64,000 nucleotides of DNA from Pseudomonas sp. MAG733B (GCF_036884845.1 NZ_CP145732.1:1984001-2048000), one strand, 5' to 3'; counted from the first letter of the stretch, positions 26,961 to 35,989 are shown. Notes: generated from the letters alone by a model not told the origin. A program made the numbers and translations.

Positions 26961-27305
26961 ATGTCCGGATGGTACGAAGTGAGCAAAAGCAGCAGCGGTC
27001 AGTTCAGGTTTGTGCTGAAGGCGGCGAATGCCGAAACCATTCTGACCAGTGAGCTGTACACCACCCGCGCCGCAGCCGACAAAGGCATTGCGTCGGTCCA
27101 GACCAACAGCCTACTGGATGAGCGCTACGAGAAGAAAAGCACCAAGGATGGCCATCCTTACTTCAATCTGAAGGCCGGTAACCACGAGATTATCGGCAGC
27201 AGCGAATCGTATTCCTCCGATGCCGCGATGGAGAAGGGCATTGCCAGTGTGAAGGCCAACGGGCCGACCAAAGTGATCAAGGACAAGACCTTGCCCGTAC
27301 TCTGA
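26961..27305 (+). CDS. YegP-family protein with two DUF1508 repeats
   Basis: A 114-residue cytoplasmic protein, MSGWYEVSKSSSGQFRFVLK. It has a tandem duplication: YEVSKSSSGQFRFVLKAANA... ASVQTNS and YEKKSTKDGHPYFNLKAGNH... ASVKANG. Strong ribosome-binding site AAGGAG. The family is small and widespread, with no assigned biochemical role. Confidence 0.87.
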   Translation: MSGWYEVSKSSSGQFRFVLKAANAETILTSELYTTRAAADKGIASVQTNSLLDERYEKKSTKDGHPYFNLKAGNHEIIGSSESYSSDAAMEKGIASVKANGPTKVIKDKTLPVL

Positions 27306-27321
27306 AAACACCGATGATCTA

Positions 27322-27412
27322 ATGTGGGAGCGGGCTTGCTCGCGAATGCGGAGTGTCAGGCAATAGGGTTGTGACTGGCATACCGCATTCGCGAGCAAGC
27401 CCGCTCCCACAT
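27322..27412. repeat. REP-type inverted repeat, 'GTGGGAGCGGGCTTGCTCGCGAA' family, copy 3
   Basis: Arms atgtgggagcgggcttgctc and gagcaagcccgctcccacat lie between the convergent DUF1508 and DapA-like genes. Confidence 0.88.
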
Positions 27413-27433
27413 TTGTTTATGTGAGTCCTGAGG

Positions 27434-28321
27434 TCAGCGCAAGGTTTTCAACAGACCTTGTAGCTGACTGACACCTGCCTCACCCAACGGGAACACCGGC
27501 AACCGCGGATCACCCACTTCCAGCCCGATTTGGCGCAAACCCGCCTTGATCGTCGCCGGCAAACCGCCCTTCAGAATGAAATCGAGCAACGGCAACTGGC
27601 GATAGAACAGTTCGCGCGCCTTGCCCAGATCATTGGCCAGCACTGCTTCATACAAATCCAGGTTGAGCTGCGGGATCAGGTTTGGCGCCGCCGTGCACCA
27701 GCCTTTGGCCCCGGCCGCGAAGGCTTCCAGCGCCAGCGGGTTGCAGCCGTTGTAGAACGGCACCCGGCCTTCGCCCAAGCGTTGCAGCTGATGCATGCGC
27801 TGGATGTCGCCGGTGCTCTCCTTGACCATGGTCACGTTTTCCACGCCGTTGACGATGCGCAGGATCAGATCCACCGACATGTCGGTGCCGCTGGTGGCCG
27901 GGTTGTTGTAGAGCATGATCGGCACGCCGATGCTGTCGCCGATGGCGCGGTAGTGAGCGAGGATTTCCGCTTCGCTGAGTTTCCAGTAGGACGTCGGCAG
28001 CACCATCACCACGTCGGCGCCGTGGGCCTCGGCGAAACGTGCGCGGCGCACCGCTTTGGCGGTGGTCAGGTCGGACACGCTGACGATGGTCGGCACGCGT
28101 TTGGCCACGTGCTTGATGCTGAACTCGGCAACCTGATCCCACTCCGCGTCGCTCAGGTAAGCGCCTTCGCCGGTGCTGCCCAGTGGTGCGATTGATTGCA
28201 CGCCGTCGTCGATCAAACGGTCGATGGAGCGCCCGAGCGCGTCAAGATCAACGCTTTCGCCGTTGGCGGTGAACGGGGTGATGGTGTAGCCGATAATGCC
28301 GTGAATGTTTGCGGTGGACAT
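27434..28321 (-). CDS. DapA-like aldolase (dihydrodipicolinate synthase / N-acetylneuraminate lyase family)
   Basis: A 295-residue class I aldolase, MSTANIHGIIGYTITPFTAN. It has the GSTGEGAYL motif (about 45), the Tyr in IMLYNNPATSG (about 137) and the Schiff-base lysine in TMVKESTGD (about K165). It is probably catabolic rather than the lysine-pathway DapA: it is paired with a class II aldolase gene 29 bases upstream, and both are divergent from a cupin-type regulator. Substrate not determined. Confidence 0.85.
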   Translation of the reverse strand: MSTANIHGIIGYTITPFTANGESVDLDALGRSIDRLIDDGVQSIAPLGSTGEGAYLSDAEWDQVAEFSIKHVAKRVPTIVSVSDLTTAKAVRRARFAEAHGADVVMVLPTSYWKLSEAEILAHYRAIGDSIGVPIMLYNNPATSGTDMSVDLILRIVNGVENVTMVKESTGDIQRMHQLQRLGEGRVPFYNGCNPLALEAFAAGAKGWCTAAPNLIPQLNLDLYEAVLANDLGKARELFYRQLPLLDFILKGGLPATIKAGLRQIGLEVGDPRLPVFPLGEAGVSQLQGLLKTLR

Positions 28322-28350
28322 GGTGTCTCTCCGTTGAAAAAGGTCTGGAT

Positions 28351-29133
28351 TCAGTTCAGGCAATCGGCGTGTTGGCGCAGGTTCTGCCGAGCGTAGTAAT
28401 TGAAAGCGGCGGCGTGGCGCTTGGGCCGGGCGATCCAGTCATGGGCTTCACGGCCCAGCTCCGGGATGATCGGCTTGATGGTCCCGGCGCTCATCGCCAG
28501 CAGCTGCAACTTGGCGGCGCGTTCGATCAGTTGCGCAATCACACAGGCCTCCTCGATGGTGGTGCCGGTGGACAACTGGCCGTGGTGGGAAAGCAGGATC
28601 GCGCGCTTGCCGCCTAGCGCACCGGCAATCAGGTCGCCTTCTTCGTTGCCCACCGGCACGCCCGGCCAGCCTTCGAGAAACGCACAGTCTTCGTAGAGCG
28701 GGCAGAGGTCCATGTGCGAGATCTGCAGTGGCACTTCGAGCATCGACAGTGCGGCAACATGGGTCGGGTGGGTGTGAATGATGCAGTTCACATCCGGCCG
28801 CGCACGGTAGACCCAACTGTGGAAACGGTTGGCCGGGTTCGGCATGCCGTGGCCTTCGAGCACTTCCAGGTCTTCGTTGACCAGCAACAGATTGCCCGCG
28901 GTGATTTCGTCGAAACCCAGGCCCAGTTGTTGAGTGTAGTAAGTGCCGGGTTGCGGGCCACGGGCGGTGATTTGCCCAGCCAGGCCGGAATCATGGCCAT
29001 TCTCGAACAGAATGCGGCAGGTCAGGGCCAGCTTTTGCCGGTCGGTCCACGTATTATCCGCGAGGGTATTTTGCATCTGGCTGAGCGCTTGCTTGACCAG
29101 TTGATCTTTGGGCAGTGCTAATGTCTTCGCCAT
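28351..29133 (-). CDS. Class II aldolase/adducin-family protein
   Basis: A 260-residue protein, MAKTLALPKDQLVKQALSQM. The zinc-binding HTHPTHVAAL (about 128-137) and the later SHHGQLSTG are present, as is the catalytic acid region GNEEGD. Relatives act on sugar phosphates or decarboxylate keto-acids. The start at 29133 has GGACTCCGAT upstream. First gene of an operon with the DapA-like aldolase, under an XRE-cupin regulator. Confidence 0.85.
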   Translation of the reverse strand: MAKTLALPKDQLVKQALSQMQNTLADNTWTDRQKLALTCRILFENGHDSGLAGQITARGPQPGTYYTQQLGLGFDEITAGNLLLVNEDLEVLEGHGMPNPANRFHSWVYRARPDVNCIIHTHPTHVAALSMLEVPLQISHMDLCPLYEDCAFLEGWPGVPVGNEEGDLIAGALGGKRAILLSHHGQLSTGTTIEEACVIAQLIERAAKLQLLAMSAGTIKPIIPELGREAHDWIARPKRHAAAFNYYARQNLRQHADCLN

Positions 29134-29163
29134 ATCGGAGTCCTCTTTGGCAGGGTCATGCAA

Positions 29164-29199
29164 ATGACACGAAAGATGCTATATGACACCTTGTGTCAT
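29164..29199. promoter_or_regulatory. Operator dyad for the XRE-cupin regulator
   Basis: ATGACAC-CTT-GTGTCAT (29183-29199) is a perfect 7+7 palindrome with a 3-base spacer, and a third half-site, ATGACAC, lies at 29164-29170. They sit in the 111-base gap between the aldolase operon (start 29133) and the regulator (start 29245), ideal for dual control. Confidence 0.72.
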
Positions 29200-29244
29200 G
29201 AGCAAGGACAATTCGTCGCCTCCTTGATGGATTAATCGTTTTAA

Positions 29245-29787
29245 ATGTCTATCCGTTTGAAATTATTGAGAAAAAAACTTGGCGTAACCCTTGAGGCACT
29301 GGCGGAAAAGTCCGGCATGACCAAGAGTTACCTGTCAAAGGTCGAACGCGGGCTGAACACGCCGTCGATTGCGGCTGCGCTGAAACTGGCCAAGGCGTTG
29401 AACGTGAAGGTCGAGGAGCTGTTCTCCGAAGACAAGGTCAGCCTCGACAGCTACAGCCTGGTGCGCAGCCACGAGCGCCAGCCTTTGGGCGCCAGCGACG
29501 AAAGTCCGGGTTACGCGGTGCTGGCCCATCAGGTTAGCGAGCGCAGCCTTTTGCCGTTCATCATCTATCCGCCGACCGAATTCACCGACAAGGCCTTCAA
29601 GGAGCATTTGGGCGAAGAGTTTTTGTTCGTTCACGAAGGGCAGGTGGAAGTGGATTTCGTCAGCGAACGTGTGCTGCTGAGTCGCGGCGACGCGCTGCAC
29701 TTCAACTCACAGAAACCGCACCGGATTCGCTCGGTGGGCGAGGTTCAGGCGCAGTTGCTGGTGGTGGTGCATAGCGCTGAAGAATGA
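29245..29787 (+). CDS. XRE-family regulator with C-terminal cupin sensor
   Basis: A 180-residue regulator. The HTH is at residues 6-60 (LGVTLEALAEKSGMTKSYLS, then KVERGLNTPS), and the cupin barrel is at about 105-178 (EHLGEEFLFVHEGQVEVDFV, then GDALHFNSQKPHRIRS). This layout is typical of regulators that bind a catabolic intermediate. It is divergent from the aldolase pair and shares an operator-bearing gap with it. Function as their regulator is inferred from position. Confidence 0.88.
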   Translation: MSIRLKLLRKKLGVTLEALAEKSGMTKSYLSKVERGLNTPSIAAALKLAKALNVKVEELFSEDKVSLDSYSLVRSHERQPLGASDESPGYAVLAHQVSERSLLPFIIYPPTEFTDKAFKEHLGEEFLFVHEGQVEVDFVSERVLLSRGDALHFNSQKPHRIRSVGEVQAQLLVVVHSAEE

Positions 29788-29801
29788 GTTGGCCGGGCTT
29801 T

Positions 29802-29924
29802 TGTGGCGAGGGAGCTTGCTCCCGCTCGGCTGCGCAGCAGTCGTAAACCTGCCTGCCGCATTCTCTCTGAAAAAAATGCAGGGGGCCGCTTCGCAGCCCA
29901 GCGGGAGCAAGCTCCCTCGCCACA
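29802..29924. repeat. REP-type inverted repeat, 'GTGGCGAGGGAGCTTGCTCCC' family
   Basis: Arms tgtggcgagggagcttgctc and gagcaagctccctcgccaca, between the convergent XRE-cupin and DUF4917 genes. Confidence 0.86.
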
Positions 29925-29938
29925 GGTTAGTGTTCGCT

Positions 29939-30958
29939 TCAGACCTCAACCGGTACCGTCAGCTTCGAGCTACCCAACGCATGCGTCTTCGAATCAAAAA
30001 ACCGCAGCTCAACCCCGGTCCCCTCAAACGCCTTCGTGTAATGCCGTTTCTGATGCTGGATGAACGCCTTGCTGCGCGGATAAATCGAGATCGCTACCAC
30101 GGCCGGTTTCGCCAGACGCAAGGCATGGATGATGTGACTGTCCTGCTCACCCAGCGCATGCCCGAAAATGCACAAACCATCACCATGGCCGAGTAACTGC
30201 TGGTAGCAGAACGACAAATAATCCGAGCTGCGAATGGTCTTGAGCTTGTCCGCACTCGGGCCTTCGTTGACGAACAGCGGCACGTCGTCGAGGGTCTTGA
30301 TCGTGTTGTTGATGGCGAAATTACCGAGCAACGTGCCCTCGGTCGACATCAGCTTGCGCGCCGTGCCGTCCTGGTTGCGCACCAGGTGCAGGCCGCCGTG
30401 CAGGTACAACAAACGGGTTTTATCGGTGGCCGTGGCGCTCAGGTCGAAAGCGGGTTCGGCCCCTTGGAACAGATCGGTGATCGACTCGGGCTGGTGTTGC
30501 AGCGCCCAGTAGTTGAGCAGGTCGTAATTGGTGGTGAACACCGTGCGATAGCTGGCCAACTCCTGATTGATCGTCGCCAGTGTCGAAGGCACGACCAACC
30601 GCCAAGGGATGTGCACCGCGTGCACGGTGTTGATCAGCGCTTCCTTGATCGCGTAGTAACGATTGCGCGGCGCGGCGGAACTGACGGCCAGGGCCTTGTT
30701 GACCCGGCTGGTGGTTTTCAGCGCGCTTAGCACCTGCTCGAAACTGCGGGTTTGCATCGCCTCGAATACACTCAACTCGGAGGGGCTCAGCGGTTTTTCT
30801 TCGACGGTGCGGGCGTTTTCGAACAGCGAGTCGTAGCCGAAATCGTCCCACACCGCGCGGCTGGCGCCGTTGCCCACCAGCAGGCCGCTGAACGCGGTGC
30901 TCGTGCGCAGGGCGTTCCAGTCTTCAAGTTGGGCATCGACATCCTGGAAATCGGTCAT
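29939..30958 (-). CDS. DUF4917 protein with SIR2-like motifs
   Basis: A 339-residue cytoplasmic protein, MTDFQDVDAQLEDWNALRTS. Three stretches resemble SIR2-type NAD-binding folds: VGNGAS (28-33), VFTTNYDLLNY (140-150), and LHGG (186-189), with a late IFGHALGEQDSHII (264-277) like the C-terminal segment of SIR2-like domains. SIR2-like NADases occur in several phage-defence systems, but DUF4917 itself has no assigned role. It is a single-gene unit with no recognisable defence neighbour. Enzymatic activity is inference. Confidence 0.78.
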   Translation of the reverse strand: MTDFQDVDAQLEDWNALRTSTAFSGLLVGNGASRAVWDDFGYDSLFENARTVEEKPLSPSELSVFEAMQTRSFEQVLSALKTTSRVNKALAVSSAAPRNRYYAIKEALINTVHAVHIPWRLVVPSTLATINQELASYRTVFTTNYDLLNYWALQHQPESITDLFQGAEPAFDLSATATDKTRLLYLHGGLHLVRNQDGTARKLMSTEGTLLGNFAINNTIKTLDDVPLFVNEGPSADKLKTIRSSDYLSFCYQQLLGHGDGLCIFGHALGEQDSHIIHALRLAKPAVVAISIYPRSKAFIQHQKRHYTKAFEGTGVELRFFDSKTHALGSSKLTVPVEV

Positions 30959-31006
30959 TGCGTTGTTCGACTCACGGCAAAAAGGGGCTGATGGGCGGCG
31001 ACTTTA

Positions 31007-32173
31007 TCACGCTCGGGTGGGGAGCCTGATCAGCATCACGCAGATCATCGCCCCCAAGGCCAGCAAGGTGCAGAGCAGCGACAAGGGCCATGCCTGCGCA
31101 CTGGCAATGAAACTCGCCATCGCGCCGATGGCGGCAGCCATCAGTTGATGGATGAAGCCGCTTAGCGCCATCGCATAGGCACCGCCGATAGGCGCGCCAT
31201 CGTTGGCCAAAGACAGGCTGATGGGATAGTTGAGTGACTGGCCGAGCACGGCGAAGCAATAAGGCAACCAGAACAGAAGCGCTATGGAGGTGGCCGCTAT
31301 GCTCCCCAGCAACATCACGGCGGTTCCGGCCAGCACCAGTCCGACACCCACTGTCATAAGCCAGAGTCGACCAGTGCGAAGTACCAGACCGTTGACCCCC
31401 AGCGCCCCCAGAAAGTACGCCGCGCTGATGGGCCATCCCAACAATCCGTACTCTACGGGTGACCAGTTGAACGGTCCTTGCAGAATCACCGGTGCAGCAG
31501 TGTTGAAGGCAATGATTACCCCGTAGCCCAAGCCCCCGGCCAGCGCCGGCAACAGAAAGTCCCGATGGCGAAGAATCTGCCAGTAGCTGGGCCATGTTGC
31601 TGACCGGGTATTTTCCTCCACGCGGGTCGCAAAAGTGATCCGCGCCACGACCACCGCCATCGCGAGACTGACGCCTCCCAACCAGTAGAAAATTGCCGGC
31701 CAGCCCAACGCCACTTGAATGATCGACCCCAGGTACTGGCCGATACCCAGTGCCACCACAAAGGAAATCGATAGCCAGGACAACGCCCTGGCCAGCAGGT
31801 CACCGCTGAAGCTGTCGCGGATCAACACCCGGGCCATCACCGAAATGCCGCTGGCCCCGATTCCCTGAAGCAGGCGCAGGACCAGAAAAGACTCCAGTGT
31901 CGAGCCCAGGGGCAACGCGAGATTTCCCAGACCGTAAATACCCAATGCCGCCAGCAGCACCGGTTTGCGGCCGATACGCTGGGCCAGGCTGCCCCAGAAC
32001 AACATTGGCAGGGCCATGCCGATCAGATACACCGCCAACCCCCATGAAACCAGCGAAGCGTCGACAGTCAGTTCACGTGCAATGTCGGGCAATGCCGGCA
32101 GGTAAATGCTCATGCCCAATTGAGCGAGAAACACTGTGCTGCAGGTGACGAGGAGGGTGGTGGTGCTCTTCAT
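31007..32173 (-). CDS. MFS transporter (Bcr/CflA-like drug-efflux type)
   Basis: A protein of about 388 residues, MKSTTTLLVTCSTVFLAQLG, with twelve hydrophobic segments. The loop 2-3 motif is WGSLAQRIGRKPVLL, and the RLLQGIGASGISVMARVLIRD segment is typical of the Bcr/CflA exporters. The ATG at 32173 has AAGGA eight bases upstream and lies 16 bases after the stop of the oxoamine synthase gene, so the two form an operon. Likely exports the product of that enzyme. Confidence 0.85.
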   Translation of the reverse strand: MKSTTTLLVTCSTVFLAQLGMSIYLPALPDIARELTVDASLVSWGLAVYLIGMALPMLFWGSLAQRIGRKPVLLAALGIYGLGNLALPLGSTLESFLVLRLLQGIGASGISVMARVLIRDSFSGDLLARALSWLSISFVVALGIGQYLGSIIQVALGWPAIFYWLGGVSLAMAVVVARITFATRVEENTRSATWPSYWQILRHRDFLLPALAGGLGYGVIIAFNTAAPVILQGPFNWSPVEYGLLGWPISAAYFLGALGVNGLVLRTGRLWLMTVGVGLVLAGTAVMLLGSIAATSIALLFWLPYCFAVLGQSLNYPISLSLANDGAPIGGAYAMALSGFIHQLMAAAIGAMASFIASAQAWPLSLLCTLLALGAMICVMLIRLPTRA

Positions 32174-32189
32174 TGAATCGTCCTTGGGA

Positions 32190-33425
32190 TCAGCGGCAGA
32201 CATTCCGACCGTGTACATGCAGCAGCTCGGCGATGAGTCCACAAAAATGGCGAATCAGCATGGGTTCCATATCGGCCCGCAGGGTGATTCTGATGGCGGC
32301 GTTGCCTTGCGCAACCACCGGAAAAAAAACAGCTGAGGTGAAGAAACCGAGATCGGCCAGTTTAATGGCAATACGGTTCGCCAACGTCGCTTGCCCGCAG
32401 GGAACCAAGCGAATTGCCATGTTGCTTTGGTGCTGGTCGGTTTGTATGAGGCTGTCAAAGAGCTGGATGTTGGCCTGGAGCTTTTCCTGCAACGCGATAA
32501 ATTCTTGCGTGCGATGCAAGACGATAGAGGCTCTGCCCGCGCCAATGGCCGCACTGTTCAGACTTTGTGACCAATTGCTTGGGCCGCCATAGCGCTGAAT
32601 CAGCTTCTTTTGTCGTTCACTGCCCAGCATTACCACACCACCGCTGGCACCAAAAGATTTCGCCAACGATGCAACGATCAGGCAGTTATCGTCCAACGAC
32701 TGGAGCCTGGGACGTACCAGGCCAACGCCGAATTTACCTATGGCGGACAGCGCATGGGAATCGTCCATGTAGAGAAACAGCCCGTAGCGGTTCTTCAAAT
32801 ACAAAAGACTGTCCAGGTCCGCGACGCCCCCCATGCTGTAGGCGCCATCGGCGACGTACGCAACCGTCGGGTGTTGCCGGCATTGCTTCTCCAGAAAATC
32901 CATGTCGTTGTGCGGGCAGGTCACAACCTTGGTTTCATCGGCACAAGCGGCCTTGAGATGGTTCATCGAGTAATGCGCCATCCGGTCAAAGACCATCAGG
33001 GGCGGACGATTTTCCGTGAACACGCCACTGGCCAGCAACGGTAGCAGTCCGGCGCTCGCTGCACTGCACGACAAGGTGCTCAGGCAATGGGCGCCGAACA
33101 ATGCCGAGAGCTCGGCTTCGTACTGTTCGAGAATCGCCAGTTTGCAACGATTCTTTGAGTTGGCGACTCGCAAAGTACCGGTTTCCCATAACGTGGTCAT
33201 GGCCCCCTGAAGCAGGGCAGGGTGATGATCCAGACCCAGATAGGACGTGGTACAGAAGTGATGACACGCACGTCCGTATTGGTCAACCATTCGGTTCGCG
33301 CTCTTGATCTCGACATTGAGCCCGGCGATCTTTCCGGCTTCGGCGGTTTCCCAGTCATGATCTGCCAGCGAGATCAGTTTTCGATAGTTGGTGAAGGTAT
33401 TTGCCGCAAATGCTGTCTGGTCCAT
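32190..33425 (-). CDS. PLP-dependent alpha-oxoamine synthase family enzyme
   Basis: A 411-residue fold-type I PLP enzyme related to AONS, KBL and the CAI-1 synthase CqsA. Visible: FCTTSYLGLDHHP (57-69), the PLP-stacking region, DDSHALSAIG (221-230) with H224, and the Schiff-base lysine K256 in ASLAKSFGASGG. These enzymes join an acyl-CoA to an amino acid with loss of CO2. No biotin or heme genes are nearby. It is paired with an MFS exporter, and the DNA is GC-poorer than its neighbours (about 48 and 55 percent in two sampled 60-base lines). Substrate unknown. Confidence 0.83.
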   Translation of the reverse strand: MDQTAFAANTFTNYRKLISLADHDWETAEAGKIAGLNVEIKSANRMVDQYGRACHHFCTTSYLGLDHHPALLQGAMTTLWETGTLRVANSKNRCKLAILEQYEAELSALFGAHCLSTLSCSAASAGLLPLLASGVFTENRPPLMVFDRMAHYSMNHLKAACADETKVVTCPHNDMDFLEKQCRQHPTVAYVADGAYSMGGVADLDSLLYLKNRYGLFLYMDDSHALSAIGKFGVGLVRPRLQSLDDNCLIVASLAKSFGASGGVVMLGSERQKKLIQRYGGPSNWSQSLNSAAIGAGRASIVLHRTQEFIALQEKLQANIQLFDSLIQTDQHQSNMAIRLVPCGQATLANRIAIKLADLGFFTSAVFFPVVAQGNAAIRITLRADMEPMLIRHFCGLIAELLHVHGRNVCR

Positions 33426-33649
33426 TGGGATGAATCCTCCTTGAGTGATGTAACTGTCCGTGTGTATTTCAAGACTTTACGTGGCGCGTGCAGGACTTTG
33501 AATCGGCAGATTCCGGTACGCTTGAGTGTTACGAGAGATTTATGTGTAGGGCGTTGCCTGGTGATGTTGTGGTCCATTTGCTTTGGCAGCCCAGGCTTGA
33601 ATAGGGCTATCCTGCCGACTCAGATGAACGCCAAGCCCTCGAGCCCCCC

Positions 33650-34558
33650 ATGCTGCAAAAAAGCCTGATCCGCCGCCTCGACCTGATCACCCTGCAACTG
33701 TTTGTCGCCGTCCACGAAGAGGGCACGCTGACCCGTGCCGCCGCGCGCGAAGCGATTGCCGTATCGGCGGCGAGCAAGCGTTTGATGGAGCTGGAGGAAG
33801 CGCTGGGCATCAGCCTGTTCGTGCGACAGGCCAAGGGCATGACGCTGACGCCGGCCGGCGAAACCTTGCTGCACCACGCGCGGCAGATGCTGTTCAACGT
33901 CGAGAAAATGGGCCTGGAGCTGGGCGAGCACAGCCACGGCGTGCGCGGTTATGTGCGGATGCTCGCCAACCTGTCAGCGATCATTCAGTTCTTGCCGGAA
34001 GACTTGCGGGATTTTTCCGAGCGTCATCCGCAGGTCAAGACCGACCTCGAAGAACGGCCCAGCGCCGGGGTGATTCAGGGGGTTCTGGATGGCGTGGCGG
34101 ATCTCGGGATCTGTTCCATCGACAGCGACATCAAAGGCCTGCGCAGCGTGTTGTACCGTCAGGACAAACTGGTGGTGTTGATGCCGCCGCATCATCCACT
34201 GGCCGGCCATTCGAGCGTGGCCTTCGCCGATACGCTGGCCAGCGATTACGTCGGCCTGCACGCCGCCAGTTCGATCAACATGCGCACCCACGCGGCGGCA
34301 CGCGAGGCCGGCAAGGTATTGCGGGTGCGAATCCATGTGCCGGGATTCGACGCCATGTGCCGCATGGTCCAGGCCAATATGGGCATCGGCGTTCTGCCGC
34401 AGCGGGCTTATGAACTGTTTGGTCGGGCACTGGGGCTGACGGCGGTGCCGTTGACCGACGACTGGTCGGATCGCGCCTTGATTGTGGTCGTGCGCGATGA
34501 GGCTTTGTTGTCGCCGGTGAGCCGGATGTTGTTTGAGCATTTGCGTGGATCTGTCTGA
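33650..34558 (+). CDS. LysR-family transcriptional regulator
   Basis: A 302-residue regulator, MLQKSLIRRLDLITLQLFVA, with an N-terminal HTH (LTRAAAREAIAVSAASKRLM, about 27-46) and a periplasmic-binding-like effector domain. It is divergent from the oxoamine synthase operon across a 224-base gap. It also lies upstream of the CoA-transferase operon on the same strand, so either could be its target. Confidence 0.88.
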   Translation: MLQKSLIRRLDLITLQLFVAVHEEGTLTRAAAREAIAVSAASKRLMELEEALGISLFVRQAKGMTLTPAGETLLHHARQMLFNVEKMGLELGEHSHGVRGYVRMLANLSAIIQFLPEDLRDFSERHPQVKTDLEERPSAGVIQGVLDGVADLGICSIDSDIKGLRSVLYRQDKLVVLMPPHHPLAGHSSVAFADTLASDYVGLHAASSINMRTHAAAREAGKVLRVRIHVPGFDAMCRMVQANMGIGVLPQRAYELFGRALGLTAVPLTDDWSDRALIVVVRDEALLSPVSRMLFEHLRGSV

Positions 34559-34585
34559 CAGTTTTTTATTGACTGGGCCGGCCTC

Positions 34586-34660
34586 ATCGCTAGCAGGGCT
34601 AGCTCCCACAGGGGATTTTTGGCCACCGCAGATCAGTGTGGGAGCTAGCCTGCTAGCGAT
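34586..34660. repeat. REP-type inverted repeat, 'ATCGCTAGCAGGCTAGCTCCCACA' family
   Basis: atcgctagcagggctagctc and gagctagcctgctagcgat are complementary apart from small mismatches. Related to 26803-26885. Confidence 0.8.
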
Positions 34661-34795
34661 GGCAGCCTGGGGGCACGAATATTTCTCGGGCGTTCGCATT
34701 TCGCGAACGCCCGTTGCCAACTGAAGGTTGGATTCCTTTGCCCCCGGTCCTCTAGCCTTGGCATCAATTCCAAGAACAACTAGAGGTACCCCGCG

Positions 34796-35989
34796 ATGAC
34801 TGCCCCCCTGAGTGCAATCAAAGTGATCGAGATCGGCACGCTGATCGCCGCGCCATTCGCCGCGCGCATGCTCGCCGAGTTCGGCGCCGAAGTGATCAAG
34901 ATCGAAGCCATGGGCCAGGGCGATCCTCTGCGCAAATGGCGCAAGCTGCACGAAGGCACTTCGTTGTGGTGGTACCTGCAATCGCGCAACAAGAAATCCC
35001 TGGCACTGAATCTGAAATCCCCTGAAGGCATCGAACTGGTCAAGCAACTGGCGACCAGCGCCGACGTGCTGATCGAAAACCTGCGCCCCGGTGCCCTGGA
35101 AAAACTCGGCCTCGGCTGGGACGTGCTGCATGCCCTCAACCCCAACCTGACGCTGGTGCGGATTTCCGGTTATGGCCAGACCGGCCCGTACCGCGACCGT
35201 CCGGGTTTCGGTGCCATCGGCGAGGCCATGGGCGGGATTCGCTACACCACTGGCACCCCCGGTTCGCCACCGGCGCGGGTGGGCGTCAGCCTTGGCGATT
35301 CGCTGGCGTCGCTGCACGCAGTGATCGGCGCGCTGATGTCGTTGCTGCGGGTCAAGACCGGGCAGGGCGGCGGGCAAATCGTCGATGTGTCGTTGGCCGA
35401 AAGCGTGTTCAACGTTATGGAAAGCCTGGTGCCGGAATACGACATGCTCGGCCATGTGCGTGAGCGCAGCGGCGGGGCCTTGCCGGGCATCGCGCCGTCC
35501 AACACTTACCTCACGGCGGATGGCGCCTACGTAGTGATCGCCGGCAACAGCGACCCGATCTATAAGCGCCTGATGGAAACCATCGGCCGCCGCGATCTGG
35601 CCGACGCGCCTGAGTTCGCCCATAACGACGGGCGTGCAGCCAAGAGCGGACTGCTCGACGCGGCCATCACCCACTGGACCAGCAGCTTGCCAATCGACGA
35701 CGTTCTGGCCGCGCTGGAAGCCGCCGAAGTCCCTGCCGGGCGCATCTATTCGGTGGCCGACATCGTTGCCGATCCGCACTATCAAGCGCGGGACATGCTG
35801 CTCAACGCCGAGCTGCCGGGCGGCGCCACGGTAAAGATGCCGGGCATCGTGCCGAAACTCTCGGAAACCCCCGGCGGCGTGAACTGGTCCGGTCCCGGTT
35901 TGGGCCAGCACACCGACAGCGTTCTCGCGCAATTGGGCCTGACCGCAGCAGACATCGAACGCCTGAAAGTTGAAGGAGTGGTGCAATGA
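34796..35989 (+). CDS. Family III CoA-transferase (CaiB/BaiF)
   Basis: A 397-residue acyl-CoA:carboxylate CoA-transferase, MTAPLSAIKVIEIGTLIAAP. The AEFGAEVIKIEAMGQGD block, the RNKKSLALNLKSPEG block and the catalytic-aspartate region VDVSLAESVFNVME (about 198-211) are present. It moves CoA between a CoA-thioester and a free acid. It overlaps the next gene by four bases (ATGA). With a lyase of the HMG-CoA type it probably activates a branched dicarboxylic acid. Confidence 0.9.
   Translation: MTAPLSAIKVIEIGTLIAAPFAARMLAEFGAEVIKIEAMGQGDPLRKWRKLHEGTSLWWYLQSRNKKSLALNLKSPEGIELVKQLATSADVLIENLRPGALEKLGLGWDVLHALNPNLTLVRISGYGQTGPYRDRPGFGAIGEAMGGIRYTTGTPGSPPARVGVSLGDSLASLHAVIGALMSLLRVKTGQGGGQIVDVSLAESVFNVMESLVPEYDMLGHVRERSGGALPGIAPSNTYLTADGAYVVIAGNSDPIYKRLMETIGRRDLADAPEFAHNDGRAAKSGLLDAAITHWTSSLPIDDVLAALEAAEVPAGRIYSVADIVADPHYQARDMLLNAELPGGATVKMPGIVPKLSETPGGVNWSGPGLGQHTDSVLAQLGLTAADIERLKVEGVVQ

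Noticed and set aside
33974..35986. A 670-codon frame opposite the LysR and CoA-transferase genes
   Set aside because: It spans two well-supported genes and a REP repeat on the other strand, and has no family-like sequence.
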